From Erythrocercus mccallii (taxonomy: Eukaryota; Chordata; Aves; Passeriformes; Dicruridae), in assembly GCA_013397435.1 (NCBI GenBank), contig VZRG01000184.1, forward strand, positions 627,881 to 691,880: a stretch of 64,000 nt of DNA. Reading direction: 5' to 3'. Within the stretch, counting starts at the first letter, position 1. Each line of letters opens with the position of its first letter. Below the pieces are notes generated by a model, which was not told the origin of the DNA, ran no database searches, and saw only the letters and a program-made list of their open reading frames with translations. The translations under genes were made by a program, and so were the position numbers. Positions 23,063 to 35,200 of the stretch are shown one piece after another.

Positions 23063-24394
23063 GTAATAGTTGGCAGTGCTGATGATGCCATGAAAACGAC
23101 TTCAGGACAAGGCAAAAGAGTAAGTTAAGCATCTGCAAGTTCTCTCAGTGCTGGTTAGACAGTGATAGTAAGGAAGTTTATCCCCAAGAGCTTTCTCCTC
23201 ACAGAGAGTGTTAACTAGAGGTGACCTCTGACTGACCCACAGGCAGCATCTGCAAGTGGTGTGCAGCGGTGGGGCAGCCAGGAAGCACTTCTCCCCAACA
23301 GCGCCCTTTCAAAACAGCACTCCCAAAAGCAACAGCTGAGGTGACCCAGGAGTCAGCCACTCAGCCCTGTCCAGCATGGAGGACTCCCTTCAATCTCCCT
23401 TCGCCCTCCTGGGATTTCATCCATCTTCATTTGCTTTTTCTTGCTGCCATTTCCTCTGACTTTTCAAACTTGGGAAACTGGTAGGTATTATTCATTCTCT
23501 TGTTTCTTACCAGCCATGCAGCTAAGAGCTGCAACTTTCCATTAATAAATACCACATCAGTCCTTATTTAGGTATTCTTTTAATCACTGCATTTTTTTTT
23601 TCCTCAGGTATTTCTTAAGCAAAAGCTGGGTTTACTGCATTATTACAGTTTAGAAATCTAAGAGAGAAATATCACAATGCAATTACTAAGTGCCTCTCTG
23701 GGTAACCACAAAATAACTTGCTAATGAAAACTCTGAATAGGAATGAAAATATAACTGAGGTATAAAGAAAATAACTGTCCAAACCATTTGAATTTAAGCA
23801 AGTATGAACAAACCTCTTCATTGTGTACCCTTTCTGTCTATAACAAGGGTGAAGACATGAAGCAGCAGGACTTAACACTTCCATGACAAACAATGGTGTA
23901 AACACCAAGAGATTTTCCAATTTCCTGCTGTAACAAACCATTGAGCTCTGGGTAATTCCAATAATTTTAGTCATCAACTTGCAAAACTGCATAACTCGTA
24001 CTCAGTTGACATGAATTTGAGTAATCTTGTCGCCATGTCTGGTTAAGAGAAGACAGATAATAATACATTTCAATTTCACAGTAAGGAGGGGGAAAGCTAT
24101 CTCTTATCTTCCTCTCCACTTCTCCATGATTTGGGAGGAACAGGGGAGAAATGGAGCTGTTGTGAGGGGAGAGAATTAGTTTGGTAGATGAAAAGGCAAG
24201 CAGGAGCTCTGGTAGCAGATTTGGGCATAGGATCATGTTCACCATTCTAAGAACAGTCTCCAAAACTCTAATACCTCAACTTTCCCCCCCAGATATGAGA
24301 AGACAGCTTGCATTAGGGGATAACAATGGTGAGGAAGGCATACAAATGTGCAGCTGGTGACAAGAACCTCTCAGCTCAATGGAAAGGAGAGGAG
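23063..24394. other. Anonymous noncoding stretch
   Basis: Nothing recognisable beyond short T runs (23590-23601). The 24070-24300 part is purine-rich on the plus strand. Confidence 0.5.
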
Positions 24395-24537
24395 TCTGGG
24401 ATTTTGTGTAAGAGGAAGAGATCTAGTGACTTCCCCAAGGTTTAACTGAAAGCAGAGAGCAGGGACAGGAGCTGAACCCATGAGTCCTGAATCACAGCCC
24501 TTTGTCTCAATCACAAGACCCTCCTTCCCCTTGGATA
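24395..24537 (-). mobile_element. Old MIR-like (CORE) SINE fragment, copy C, reverse
   Basis: Read on the minus strand, the blocks follow the MIR-class order: a GGTCTTGTGATTGAGACAAA head, GGACTCATGGGTTCAGCTCC (24473-24492 region, box-B and following), then CCTTGGGGAAGTCACTAG (about 24423-24440), which corresponds to the CTTGGGCAAGTCACTT hallmark. The 3' core is mostly lost. Orientation is opposite to copies A and B. Confidence 0.72.
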
Positions 24538-26399
24538 TTTTGCACTATTTTGGGTAATCAAGAAAAACACTGCCTTGCCCTCCTAAACCAGGAAGAAGGG
24601 CAGTGGGTTCCAAAGGAATGACAAACCTTGCTATTGCTCCAGAAACAGAGTGTTGTTTCCTATGCTCGTCATCTGTGTTGAATCAAGATAATTTTTGATT
24701 GCATTAAGTTAGAAAATGCAGAGCCTTTCTTAGAAAAGCTGCAAGAGAGCATGTCTAACCATGCAGCATGCTCTGTTGCAAAGCCTGCAGAGCCAGCTCC
24801 AAGCCCCATTGGCTGTGGAAAACTGTAGTGTCCTGAGGGGTATTGTGGCATCAAGAGAGCAACGCAGATACATTAACAGCTCAGATAATAAGCTTTACAG
24901 CTCAGAAAGGCACACAAATTCAGGTTCAGGGACATACTCACAGTTTCTAAGGCTACCTCAATCACTGCCCATACTCCTGAAGGCTGCTGAACCTTGTTTC
25001 ATTATGCAAGCATGATCTTTCTTGCTTTCTGGTTTTGCCAAGGTTGGGAAAGGATGCGGTTGTGCGGTTGTGTCATGAAGTAAACAGCAAGGAGCTATTT
25101 CTTGAGATTTTCCGCTAAGGATTTTCCTGAAGAACAAAACTCTCCCAAGCAAATTCAGACAAGAAGTTCTTTAGTCTAAGAGTGGCTTTTCCATCACAGC
25201 AGTGAGGCAAAAAAATTGCCAGCCTTGGTAAGATGGGCCTCATACCTTAATAGGATAACTTTTTTTATGAAGTTGCCTTTTCTATCGGAAGACTCTGCTG
25301 AGTGACTGAGAAGACCTAGACCCAACTTTTCTAACACGTCTTCTAAGGTATTTCTAAGAAATATCACAGTGGTACAGACATTCAGATACTTCCAGAAGGG
25401 TGAATTAATAAAGCATTATGTAGATTTTTTTTCCAGGGCAGAAAAACATAATAAGTTTTCCATCTTTGGAAAAAATTCTAGCTGACTGAGCAGTATGCAT
25501 GCATGTGCATGCCCATGAAGTCACACTACTTTCAGTATCAAGACCATCTTCAAGCAATTTCTCACTCTTATAATGCATTTATCTTATGTAAAACAGATGC
25601 ATGTCTTTGGGGTAGGCTTTTGTCTTTTAGTCTTAGATTGTGAATATCCCTTTTAATTAAAACGGGAAATACAAATTTCCTCATTTAGTTCCAAGCCTGA
25701 AGCCCACTAGCATAAGCAGCCATCTGCAGATTCAGCTGGAACCCTTTCAGCATTCCACAGTGAATCCACTGGTTAAATTAAGGATCTTTGGACATGTATA
25801 GACCAGTGCTGCTCCACTGAGCTGTGCCCTTGTACACCAGCTGTAGCAAAGCTGAACTAGTACCGCTGTATCCATCCTGAGTCCTGAAACTCCATCCCCA
25901 ATTGGACTTCAAACAGTTACATTATTACTATTTAAAAGCTGCAGAGCTGATGATAAGGTCATCCTTGTTGGCAACACCTTTAAAAGTCTCTGCTCTATGC
26001 TGTGCCTATTGGGATGAAAAACAATAAATGAGGAAAGCAGCAAACATTGCAAACTGCACAAGAGGCAAACCGAGGGAGGACTCCTAATAATCCTTAATGC
26101 AAAATAATTCAGTCCTAACTTTCTCATTAAAATATATATTTTTAAAAAGTCTTCCCTTTTCTTCACATAACCAAATGAAGGGAGATGCAGCCATTTCCTT
26201 TTCCGATGATGGAAGTGATACCAACTATTATGCCAGTACTAAGTGAAATTCCTCCCATCCATTTCTGTTGAGTTAATGTCATCTGACTCAAATGTGATTA
26301 TTAAAAGCAGGCTGTTCAGTTCCAGCAAACTAAAGGCTTGCAAGTTTATAGGTACAATTGCTTCAGACCCCTCCTGTGGGTGATCAGATAGGGTGTCTA
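24538..26399. other. Anonymous noncoding stretch
   Basis: Contains two adjacent copies of TGCGGTTG (25055-25070) and a 20-base alternating pyrimidine-purine tract at 25493-25512. No gene is supported. Confidence 0.5.
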
Positions 26400-26760
26400 T
26401 TGAATGGACTCAAAGAAATACATTTTCACACCTGTCAGGCCTAGATTAATATCCCTGCTAATTGCACTTTAAGAACGGCCAATTAGTTCTAGTTATAGAC
26501 ACTTTCATGGGTAAGGGCGAGAAGCAGCCTATTATCACCATCAGAACTCACTGTTCCCCTGAACAGATTTGTGTCCCAAACTGCGCGTGCCTCAGAGGTT
26601 TGACTGGGAGCCCCACTGCACGCCACTGCAATGACGCCTTTATCCCAGCCCCAAACCCGCTTTAATGATGATGGAGACGGCAGAGGTGACCATAAACATA
26701 AAAGGGAAATAAACTAGTGCTATGCTGAGATTACAAAGCCGGAAAGCATTTTCAAGTGAG
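26400..26760. promoter_or_regulatory. Candidate conserved noncoding patch with retained CpG
   Basis: Complex, non-repetitive sequence with CACCTGTCAGG (TALE-like core), several TTAAT/AATTA cores, TTTAATGATGATGG and retained CpG (for example 26583-26588, 26621-26650, 26684). The contrast with its CpG-poor flanks suggests constraint. Function is inferred. Confidence 0.27.
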
Positions 26761-27035
26761 AAGCAGTTTGCTGAAATTTCTTAATAACCGAAACTTATTT
26801 TTTGTCTAAGAAAAGATCTTGGTTTTACTCTAAAGCGACAGTACTTTGTAATAAAACACTTGCTCCAGCAAGGAAAAAAAAGTCCAGTAATGTGGCTGAA
26901 TTTGCAAAAGGCTGAAAAGTGAAGTTGTGGCCTTGAAGTGGCAGCCTGAAGAGTGACACTGCAGTGCCAACACCACCGGTGGGACACTTGAAAACAAATC
27001 AGGGACCAAGGGTTAGTCCAGCCATTGGAACGTGA

Positions 27036-27200
27036 CAGTAAGGCTAGTTAATAAACACCAGCTAACCCCTTCAATTACAGCAATAAATGGTTGAATTGGT
27101 TAAATGTCCACAGGTTCTGCCCCAAACACCTCTGTGAACTGTTTAATTAGCAAACTCTTGCATCACTGGACAATCAGATCCTGGTGAGCATGGGAGACGC
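27036..27200. promoter_or_regulatory. Candidate homeodomain-rich patch
   Basis: GTTAATAAAC, TTCAATTACAGCAATAAATGG and GTTTAATTAGC cores occur within 110 bases, with single-copy-looking sequence around. Motif-level evidence only. Confidence 0.2.
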
Positions 27201-27429
27201 TGGGCTCCAGGGGAGTGAAGAGTGCTGGTGCCCCACGCAGCTCGGGTCTGCAGGGCTTGGCTTTGAACCACACAACCTGCTATGTTTTAACAGTTCTGGA
27301 GATTATTCATTCGGTGACACCTCTTTTAGAAACAAAATTAGTACCATGAGGGCAAAATACAGCTTGGTTGCCATTCTTTCCACATCAGTTTTCTGCACTT
27401 AGATAAGAAACCCCACAAATTACAGCATC

Positions 27430-27500
27430 TCACCTGCCGCGAGATTAGATAGCTGCGCACGCGGAACGGGTTACGCAGCACAAGAGATACCGAGTACCTG
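27430..27500. promoter_or_regulatory. Compact CpG knot with NRF1-like site
   Basis: Eight CpG dinucleotides fall between 27438 and 27492. TGCGCACGCGGA (27454-27465 region) differs at one position from the NRF1 consensus YGCGCAYGCGCR and also holds a CACGC core. The flanks over more than 300 bases on either side are nearly CpG-free. A short element kept hypomethylated by a bound factor would look like this. Confidence 0.33.
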
Positions 27501-28328
27501 GAAACTGCAAGTGGTACAAAACAGACCTGCAGGTTAAAAGTCAGTAAGCCTATTTCTTGAAAATATTTATCACACTGAATTTGGAATTATCTCACTAAGA
27601 GTTAAGAACATTTGAAACACTGCAAAATGATTTATCATTAAGATTACTGCTGGCTATGAAGAGTATTTAGATAATATTCATGAGGCATAGGCCACAAAAG
27701 CATTACAAAAATCCTGATACAAAACCAAGTTTTTGGTAAAGGCTATTTTACAAAAGAAGAATCATTATTTCTCCTGAATAAAGCAACAAGTTAAAGTTGA
27801 TCACTGAGGATCAACTCATAGTTAAAGACTCATGTAAGTTGCTTTCACTGGACTTTTAATCACTGTGATAAACCAGTGACAGTACATTTTCTGTTACCAA
27901 CTAAAAACTACACACTGATGGAATGGAAAAGAATGTGTGGCTTTTAAAAACGTTTGTATTAATAAGATCCATTTAACAGGAATTTCGTATCTGAAAAACA
28001 GCTAGACAAAGGAGATACATACTATTTGTTATGTTTAGACAGTGAGGAGAAATTGTATTTCCCAGATGAAATTTTCCTAATGAACTAAAGCCAAGGTAAA
28101 TTTGTCACAGTTGGGAGTAAGAATACATACAGTGCTTGCCTGTGGAAATCTGTAAGTGATTGCTTCCCATCTCTCTACCAAAAGTATTTATTTGGAAAAT
28201 GGCTCTAGGCAGAAATGTTCATTTAGAACAAAATTTTTAATAACATTGAAGAAATCTACTATTTTACACTTCTGCCTGAGAGGTGGAATCTGGATCCTCA
28301 AAGGATATCCAAAGAACACACAGGGCAA

Positions 28329-28354
28329 TTTATTGGGGAAGTTTATTGGGGAAG
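28329..28354 (+). repeat. Perfect tandem duplication, 13-base unit
   Basis: TTTATTGGGGAAG is present twice back to back without a mismatch, which implies a recent slippage or duplication event. Confidence 0.8.
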
Positions 28355-28891
28355 GATGTGGTTGAACTATGCCCTATCCTCCACTTTGCAAAAATGCGCA
28401 AGTCACTGAACTAAACTCAGGATGCTCCTCGCTGAACTTGGTGGCTCCTGGGATTCCTCTCCTGAGTACTGCTTTCTCCCACTGAGCCACCTGGATAGCC
28501 TCAGCAGTAACTCAAGCTCTTTTAGATTCTCCTCCAGGTAGGTACTGGACGGGTCCACATCCACTCTGGGAGAGCTGAAGGTTCAACGTTGTTACTGCCT
28601 CAGGTTTAAGGACATGGTCTGATATGGTGTGATAAATAAATGATTTAACATGCACATCTTGCACAGTTAAGCAAAGCAAACTCTTTAAATTCGGGTTCAC
28701 AGGAAGATTTCTGTTGACTTTTACTCACTGGGTCAGTCTTGTACAGAGCAATTTGAATGATTATTGTTAAAGAAAATAGTTCTGTAAAATTGGTGTGTGT
28801 TAAAAACTGTTCTGTTAAAAGTTGTGTACTGACTGTTGCAGAACCCAAGGTTTTAATGTCTAGAGTAGACAATGTAGAACTACTCTGGTGG

Positions 28892-28935
28892 TTTTCTGTT
28901 TTCTTTTTCTTTTTTTTTTTTCTTTTCCCTTTCAG
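28892..28935 (+). other. Strong splice-acceptor-like polypyrimidine tract
   Basis: More than 40 bases, almost all T or C, end in CCCTTTCAG immediately before TTTTGTAATAC. This is a textbook 3' splice-site context, but no open or otherwise recognisable exon follows. It may be a simple T-rich tract or mark an unannotated noncoding transcript. Confidence 0.2.
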
Positions 28936-30049
28936 TTTTGTAATACTAAGCGAATTAACATCTCTGAAGTCTCGGGGTCTCAGGACAGGCTTTCAGGCGA
29001 CACCGATTAGCACAGCCTCGCTGAATTAAACAGACTGAAACAATTCAGGCCATTGACAATCCACGGGGGCAGGGTGGGGAGAAACTGCAAATTAGGAAAA
29101 GAATAGAGGACACAATACCAGCACTGAGGTCCTGGCACACAGGCTTTTATTCTGGAGATAGTTTACAAGCAGTTCATAACCTTTGGACTCCAGACAGTCT
29201 GCAGAACCAACAAGAGGAGGTTCAAGATTTGGTCTGAACTTTCCATCCAGCCCCAGCAGTGTCAATATTTGGAGGATGCACAGGAACTCATAAAGTCTCC
29301 GTAAAATGGATGTTAGTGAAACGAAACAAAAAACCCCCTGAAACTTGTATTCATAGTCTTCTTAGACTTTGTCACTTTAAGCCAAGAAGGTACTAAGGAG
29401 ATAAAAATTTATAACTTTCCTGTGCTTAAAAGAGGAGTTTCCCAGCAAAAAAGCTAATGCATTTTTGTTTAACAAACCTGGAGTTCAAAAGCTGCCTCTT
29501 GTTCCAGGTTCCTAATTTCTGATTTGCTTCAAAAATTTTGAATTATAAGTTTAAACTTTTTGCCATTAACAGAATAACTCCTAGAAATGGTGCAAGTGTG
29601 ATTTTTCTGCCTAAAAAAAAGTGTCCGGAAAATTCACAAATCAAAATCCCTTACTTTCCAGGCCTGTCAATATTTCATTGATCTGTTTAAAATATTTTCA
29701 TCTTTCTTTCATTCTGTATTAGGAATCAATTCAGTTATCATATCAAACCATACTTTGTCAAGAGAAAATTATTTAAACAAAATAACAAATTAAGGTTGTG
29801 TTCTTTGATAGTAATTTTAAAATATTAAATTTTAAAAAACTACAGGTATGTATTTTATTTTGTGAATGCAGGATGCTTAAAACAGGTGTTCTGTATGCCA
29901 GAGACTTTCATGTTGTGCTAATTAGGAAGGGACATTTACTATTAACTTAGTTGACAGCACTTTTGTACAACCAAAGTCAAATTAAGTATACTCTTAATCA
30001 ATAACACAAAACTAGAAGAAAATTAATTGCCTTTTAAGTCTCTCATAAT

Positions 30050-30200
30050 TTTGTTTCTTGTCAGATGTTTAATGCTCTAAGTCACGAGCAGCTCAATGAA
30101 TTAAGTGTACTTACACCGGTGCAAGGGTAACCTAAATGAAGAGGGAACTGAGCGCCAACAATGTTTTAACGACAAATTTTTATCTCGTGAAAAATAATAC
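30050..30200. promoter_or_regulatory. Candidate conserved noncoding patch
   Basis: Non-repetitive sequence with retained CpG (GTCACGAGCAG, ACACCGGTGCAAGG, GAGCGCCAAC, TTAACGAC) inside an otherwise AT-rich, CpG-poor area. ACACCGGTG is a small palindrome-like core. Function is inferred. Confidence 0.2.
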
Positions 30201-32082
30201 TTTAAATGCATCAAATTGTAAACTTCTGTTCTGAACAGAGGCTTCTACTGTAGCAATAGATGCTATACAGTTTAAAACCCATCACTTTATACAAAGGTAG
30301 CTTGTTTTTAGATGTGGATCACTTAATTCATCAAGGGAGGAAAAGTTAAAATAAAAAATAACCACAAAGAGACAATTTCTGATGTAATAACTGTATCTCA
30401 TACTAGTCAGGACCAAAAAAAAATGAAATACCAACTTACTCTGCCCATAATTGAAAAAGTGAAACCCACTGGTTTTGCTATAGATATGCTTTTAAAACCT
30501 TCAATGCTGAGTTCTGGATTACTACCTGTAGGAACAAATAATTTGCTTATTCTCAAAAAACCCCTCGTTCTCATATTTCAAATGCATAGAAGAGAATTTG
30601 TATTTGCCATTAAGAAAACAAAAACAAAACCCCAAACAAGCCCACACTATTACAACTAATCTAGAACCAGTGTTTTTTAAACAGTTCAGATTTAATATAG
30701 CAACTCAATCCATTTTATAAGCCAAGATGATTACTAGAGATGATCATAAAATGCTATCATTGCAAGAACTGTGCTTGAGTGAGAGGTCTCTTACATACAC
30801 AAAATGTAGTTTTATACCTCTATGAAATTTCAGAAAACAAGATGGTTATCCCATATGCCTAATAACAAAAAGTTTCTACAAAGTTTTCAAAGCCCCCAGC
30901 ATACAAGATCCACAGTTTTGACTCACCTTATCTAATAATTTTCTGCCTTGTGCACAGAGCTCAGTTTCAGCACTATTTTGCCCCTTCATTCTCCATACAG
31001 AACATCTCCACACTGTAACCTCCTGCGTAAAGCATGATCTTGCTTATTTCTCTCCCCTTTCTCAAAGCCTTAGCACAAAGTTAGGCCAGCTATCCTGAGT
31101 AGGTTTACACTGTGTCAAGCACCTGTTTGGACCACAGCCAGTTAAAAAATCAAAATAACAGCTGAGTTAAGGTCAGCCACCCTACACACTTCAGAATATA
31201 CTCAGAAAACCTACCACCCTCATCCCTCCTGTTTCGATTTGAAAACAGCAGCTCTAGTAACATGATGCCTTTCTTCCTTCCCTTCCTTCCCTGTTTGAGC
31301 AGGCAGTGAAAGCCCTCCTCCTTTCTTCTACTCCTAAGAGTAAAGCTTTAATCTCCAACCTGAAGTGGGTTGTCTGCAGGAATAAGACAACTCGTCCCAC
31401 AGTGATAGTGTTCGTTCAAGGAACACAGGTTCAGCAGAGCCAGTTAACCATTAGCTAGCACCCATGCAGATCATATTACACTCACTGTGCCTACTTGCCG
31501 AGCTATCCCTATAGGAAGTTTACTTGAAGAGAAGCACTTGGGTCAATCAGTCTTCTCTGAGCATTGCTACAGGGTAACACCAACACAGACCATCATGATG
31601 AGCACTGAGCCAGCTCCAGACACACATTCCATGTTCATAGAAAAGATGGTTGTCAAATACCTCACTTCAACCACTCAAGTGTTTATTGCCAATACCAAAA
31701 ACTGCTCAGAAGGAATTCATAGGCACTAAAAACTCTAGAGGTTCTCAGATTTAACACACATTCCTAAAACGGGTCCACGCAAACTTTCCCCTACATACAT
31801 CCATAACCTGGTCAAATCTACAGGCTGAAAACAGCAGCTGTCTTCGTAATAAATAGTGGAATGTTACAACACTTTTTGAAATATTTTTCCTAGAGCCTCA
31901 CAAGTTAATTATGCTGGTCAGAAAACTACTTAGTGCTGCCATTATTTTGTATCAACCTAAATCTTGACAAAATTTTCACCAACAATACTCTATCATGTCA
32001 CACAAATTATTTTGTCAAGCCCTAAACATAGAATTTATTATTATGGACTTCTATTACAAAATTTTCTAGACAACACAAGCAA
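30201..32082. other. Anonymous noncoding stretch
   Basis: Nothing recognisable apart from a CTTCC-rich patch at 31268-31291. Open frames are at most 80 codons and domainless. Confidence 0.5.
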
Positions 32083-32248
32083 GAGCACTGTGCCAGGCAT
32101 CAAGATATCATGTAGAAAGAAAGCTCCCCAGCTCAAAGAGTTGGAAAGGAGGGAAGAGGCATTACCTGCGCTTCACAGGACAGAGTGTGTGTTGAGGCTT
32201 AGAAAGATTAAGCCCCTTCTCCTGCAACTTCAGACTTAGCATGGCAAC
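32083..32248 (-). mobile_element. Old MIR-like (CORE) SINE fragment, copy D, reverse
   Basis: On the minus strand GGCTTAATCTTTCTAAGCCT (around 32197-32216) matches the CTTAACCTCTCTGAGCCTCA hallmark, and TGCCTGGCACAGTGC (32085-32099) matches the 3' core TGCCTGGCACA. The distance between them fits the MIR core. The tRNA head is lost. This is the most diverged of the four copies. Confidence 0.5.
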
Positions 32249-32536
32249 TATTACCATTATAGAACTTCTTATGCATGCCAGGGTTCACCAGCACCAGGAC
32301 TGAAACACAAAGGAATTTCAGTCTCCAGTAATTTAGCCTGAAACAGACATAGGAACAGAATGCACATCTCTCCTATGTCCTACTCATGATTTTAAGAACC
32401 CTCTTTTTACACCTATACACCTCTCTCCTTGTGACAGTTGGTGCTACCCTGTTCCTGGTTTATATTAATTCAAGATCCAAATCTAGCGTGTAGCTTTCCA
32501 ATCTTCGTAGCACAAATAAGATTAATTTTTAATTTT

Positions 32537-32695
32537 AAGGCCCTGATTCAGCAAAACATTCAACTACGTGCTTAATTCTATCCCTATTCAGTAAAGTACT
32601 TAAGTATTTGCTTAATTCTCATTTACTCTGCTGAGACTTGAACATGTGCTTAAAGATAAGCCTCTTCTTAAGTACTTTGCTGAACTAGGGCCTAA
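32537..32695. repeat. Palindromic interspersed repeat, copy 1
   Basis: Terminal arms 32536-32555 and 32676-32695 are inverted copies (GGCCCTGATTCAGCAAA against GGCCCTAGTTCAGCAAA, 17 of 20 matching). Inside, ATTCAGCAAA..GCTTAATTCT (32545-32578) recurs at 32586-32619 with 26 of 34 matching. This is the style of the old sauropsid repeat rich in TGCTTAA and GGGGCC ends; I cannot assign it to a named family. It has no coding capacity and would be a nonautonomous element. Confidence 0.6.
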
Positions 32696-34047
32696 ACTGT
32701 GACCTAGGAGCCAGGAAGAAAAGAAAAAAATAGATCAATAATGTCCAGTGTTATTTCCTCAAAATATTAGGTTAGCTAACTGCAAAAGATGAAGAAATAA
32801 TAAAAATCACTTTGATTCAAGTAGTACCTACAGCTAATACAGCTTCTGCATTGGAAGAGACCAATTTTATAGAATCTTATTAAAAATACATCTTCAAAAA
32901 TTCCTTCTTGTTGCCCATTTTTATCTACAAATATGCCTTATGGCAACGTACCACTCAGTCTCAGTTCCATGACTGGAACCTTGAAGTTTTTCAAGTTAGT
33001 TTCCTGATATTTAGGAAAAAAAATTTAGAGCAGAATCCAATTTAATAAGTACGGTTGAACAGAATTCAGTTTTGCATTAAGAGAGAATTAATGGAGAAGT
33101 TGGGAAGACGCCACGGAAGGACTCCATAGTAAAAACAATGAGGAGAAAAAAGACAGACTCTAGTACTCTGCTAGAAGAATGGCCTGAGTTTAGTCTCCAT
33201 CAACAGAGACCATGTTTATTACATGTACACTATGTAATACATTTTCTTGCTAAAAGGTCTCATCATGGGTGAATCCTTGGGCCAGTGTGGAGATCATACA
33301 AGATCAGGATCAAAGAAGCTCTTGTCAGGTAGGGAAAAATGTGTCTAAATATCTAAGCTGAGGCTAACAGAGAAGATAAAATATAATTACAATTTTATTT
33401 AAAAAGACCCCCAAAACCTACTGGCTAGTGTGACTAGTGGCTTATTTCTACCTACTTGTCTGCCCTATCCTTACCATGAATCATTCCCTAAAGCATCTTC
33501 ATCCAGCTGCAGGATCCTAAACTGACCAAACACACCCTTTTATTGCAGGCTCACTGTTCCAGTTAAAGCTACCTTGCCTGTTTCAAGGATATTGGTATCA
33601 ATTCGTCTGACATGGCCAGAAAGCACTGGGAAGGTGTAAGTCAGGAAAAGCATCTGCAGATGAAACTTATGTCCTACTTCTTCCAACAATCTATCATTCC
33701 CTGGCAAAAGCCTGGTGAGGCTCAAGTACTTAAATGGGATACATGCTTCTAAACTGTAGAAAGATGCTTTCAGTAGGTGTGTGCCTACGCAAATGGAACT
33801 CAATGCTCCAGATGAGTTCCACCCTTGGAGAAACTGACCCATTGGCATTTTGCCAGGAGAAGAGTCCCTCTCACAAATGAAGACCAAACACGTGTCACTG
33901 ACAGGTCTTCTGTTGGCAAGTCTTTCATGTCAGCTCCTGCTCTTCCTTCAGGAACTGCATTTCCTCTGTAGTTGGAGTCCCTGTTTTCATCTACCTTTTG
34001 ATTTCCAGCTAACAGGAGTGCTATTTAATCTTTACAATTCCTAACTT
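32696..34047. other. Anonymous noncoding stretch
   Basis: Contains a seven-base inverted repeat (ATTACAT 33218-33224, ATGTAAT 33232-33238). A 115-codon minus frame at 33540-33887 has no recognisable domain and is not accepted as a gene. Confidence 0.5.
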
Positions 34048-34151
34048 ACACATATGCTTAACTTCACGTACTGTGAATGGTTCCACTGAAGGCTGAATTA
34101 TGGCACATAAAGCTAAAACATATGCCCAAGCGCCTGCAGAATTGGGGCCTG
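34048..34151. repeat. Palindromic interspersed repeat, copy 2
   Basis: The left half has CATATGCTTAACTTCACGTA and GGTTCCACTGAA; the right half has GGCACATAAAGC, AACATATGCCCAAG and ends GCAGAATTGGGGCCTGA. These are the same building blocks as the neighbouring copies, mirrored about 34090-34100. Divergence is high. Confidence 0.5.
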
Positions 34152-34789
34152 AAAAATAGAGTATTTACTAGCTATTACCCTTTTGATGGATCCATCCCAC
34201 TATAACAATGGATAAAAGTGCTTATTAAAATCTTTGAAGATGAGAGGTACTCAGTAAGTACATGTGTGGGGTAGGGGAATTGGAAAGACCTAGAGACACA
34301 GATTGGCACTGGCTGCCCTGATGTTTGCCATAGAAACCACACATCATTATTAGCAGCTGCAGAATTAAGAAGCTTAGGTAGTTGAGGTAGTTCCTCATAT
34401 TTTGGACAAGCACAGGCAGATAGCAGAGACTGCAGTTTCTCAGCTCCCACCTCAGTTCAGTGGGAGGTGGCAGCAGAAGGAAGATGCCCCATGTGGACAC
34501 ACCACTCCTTGGAAGGCTCGATTGCAGCAACACCCATGCTCAGCATCAAAATGCAGTCACCCTTGTCGCCATGGCCTCTCTGTCCCACCCATGGCCAACA
34601 GCTGAGACAGAGGATGGCAAATTGATGAGAAATGCCTAATCTGTATTCCCATTGTCAGGAGGGTAGGAAAGGTCACCCGGCACTCCCCCAGACCACAGCA
34701 CAGGATCAGGTACTTGCTGTCGCCTGCTGAGCTGTGGGGCCGTGGAGGTATAAAATATTTCCTAACAAAAAGAAACTGGATCACTTGCC
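34152..34789. other. Anonymous noncoding stretch
   Basis: Overlapping minus-strand frames of 91 and 102 codons (34175-34533) have no domain and different frames of similar quality, so they are taken as chance. Nothing else is recognised. Confidence 0.5.
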
Positions 34790-35200
34790 GGGGGAGCCAT
34801 AACGTTTATTCTGATGACAATGAAAGATGGCTTTGATCCCCGCAGCAGCCACACATCTCTTGATTGCACGCAGCAAGCCCACCTCAACACACTTACAATG
34901 CATGCACCAGCCTCCTTCCTCCTGCCAGGCTGGATGTCAGGCTAATCAGCTTGATCTGACAGATTTTAATTAAATTAATTAAGATCTTTCTGAATGGACT
35001 TGATTAGTGTTCCATAGAGGAATCCCCCATAAAAAGCAACACTATCAGGAAAAGCACTAATGTTTTCTCCTCTCATAATGAGGAGTTTCTTGGGTTGTTA
35101 TTGGATTTTTTACACCATTAATAAAAGCACTTTATAAACACTTAGCATATGATGGGTTTTGACACCCTGTTATACTAAGTTAACAATAGTCTTCTACACA
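34790..35200. promoter_or_regulatory. Candidate enhancer, AT-hook/homeodomain-rich
   Basis: TTAATTAAATTAATTAA at 34965-34981 gives two TAATTA sites nine bases apart. CTAATCAGC and TCTGACAG (34941-34961) lie just upstream, and TTGATTAGTG, CACTAATG, CATTAATAAAAG follow. Several CpG are kept near 34800-34870. The dense but non-repetitive motif content is typical of developmental enhancers; this is inference. Confidence 0.3.

Larger units (their letters stand above)
27501..30049. other. Anonymous AT-rich stretch
   Basis: Holds a perfect eight-base inverted repeat (27795-27816), two tandem copies of TTTATTGGGGAAG (28329-28354), a loose 30-base duplication at 28779-28835 and a long pyrimidine tract at 28892-28935. 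The 29400-30000 part is markedly AT-rich. No gene is supported. Confidence 0.5.

Noticed and set aside
33540..33887. 115-codon minus frame
   Set aside because: No domain and no conserved residues recognisable; consistent with chance length in a window this large.
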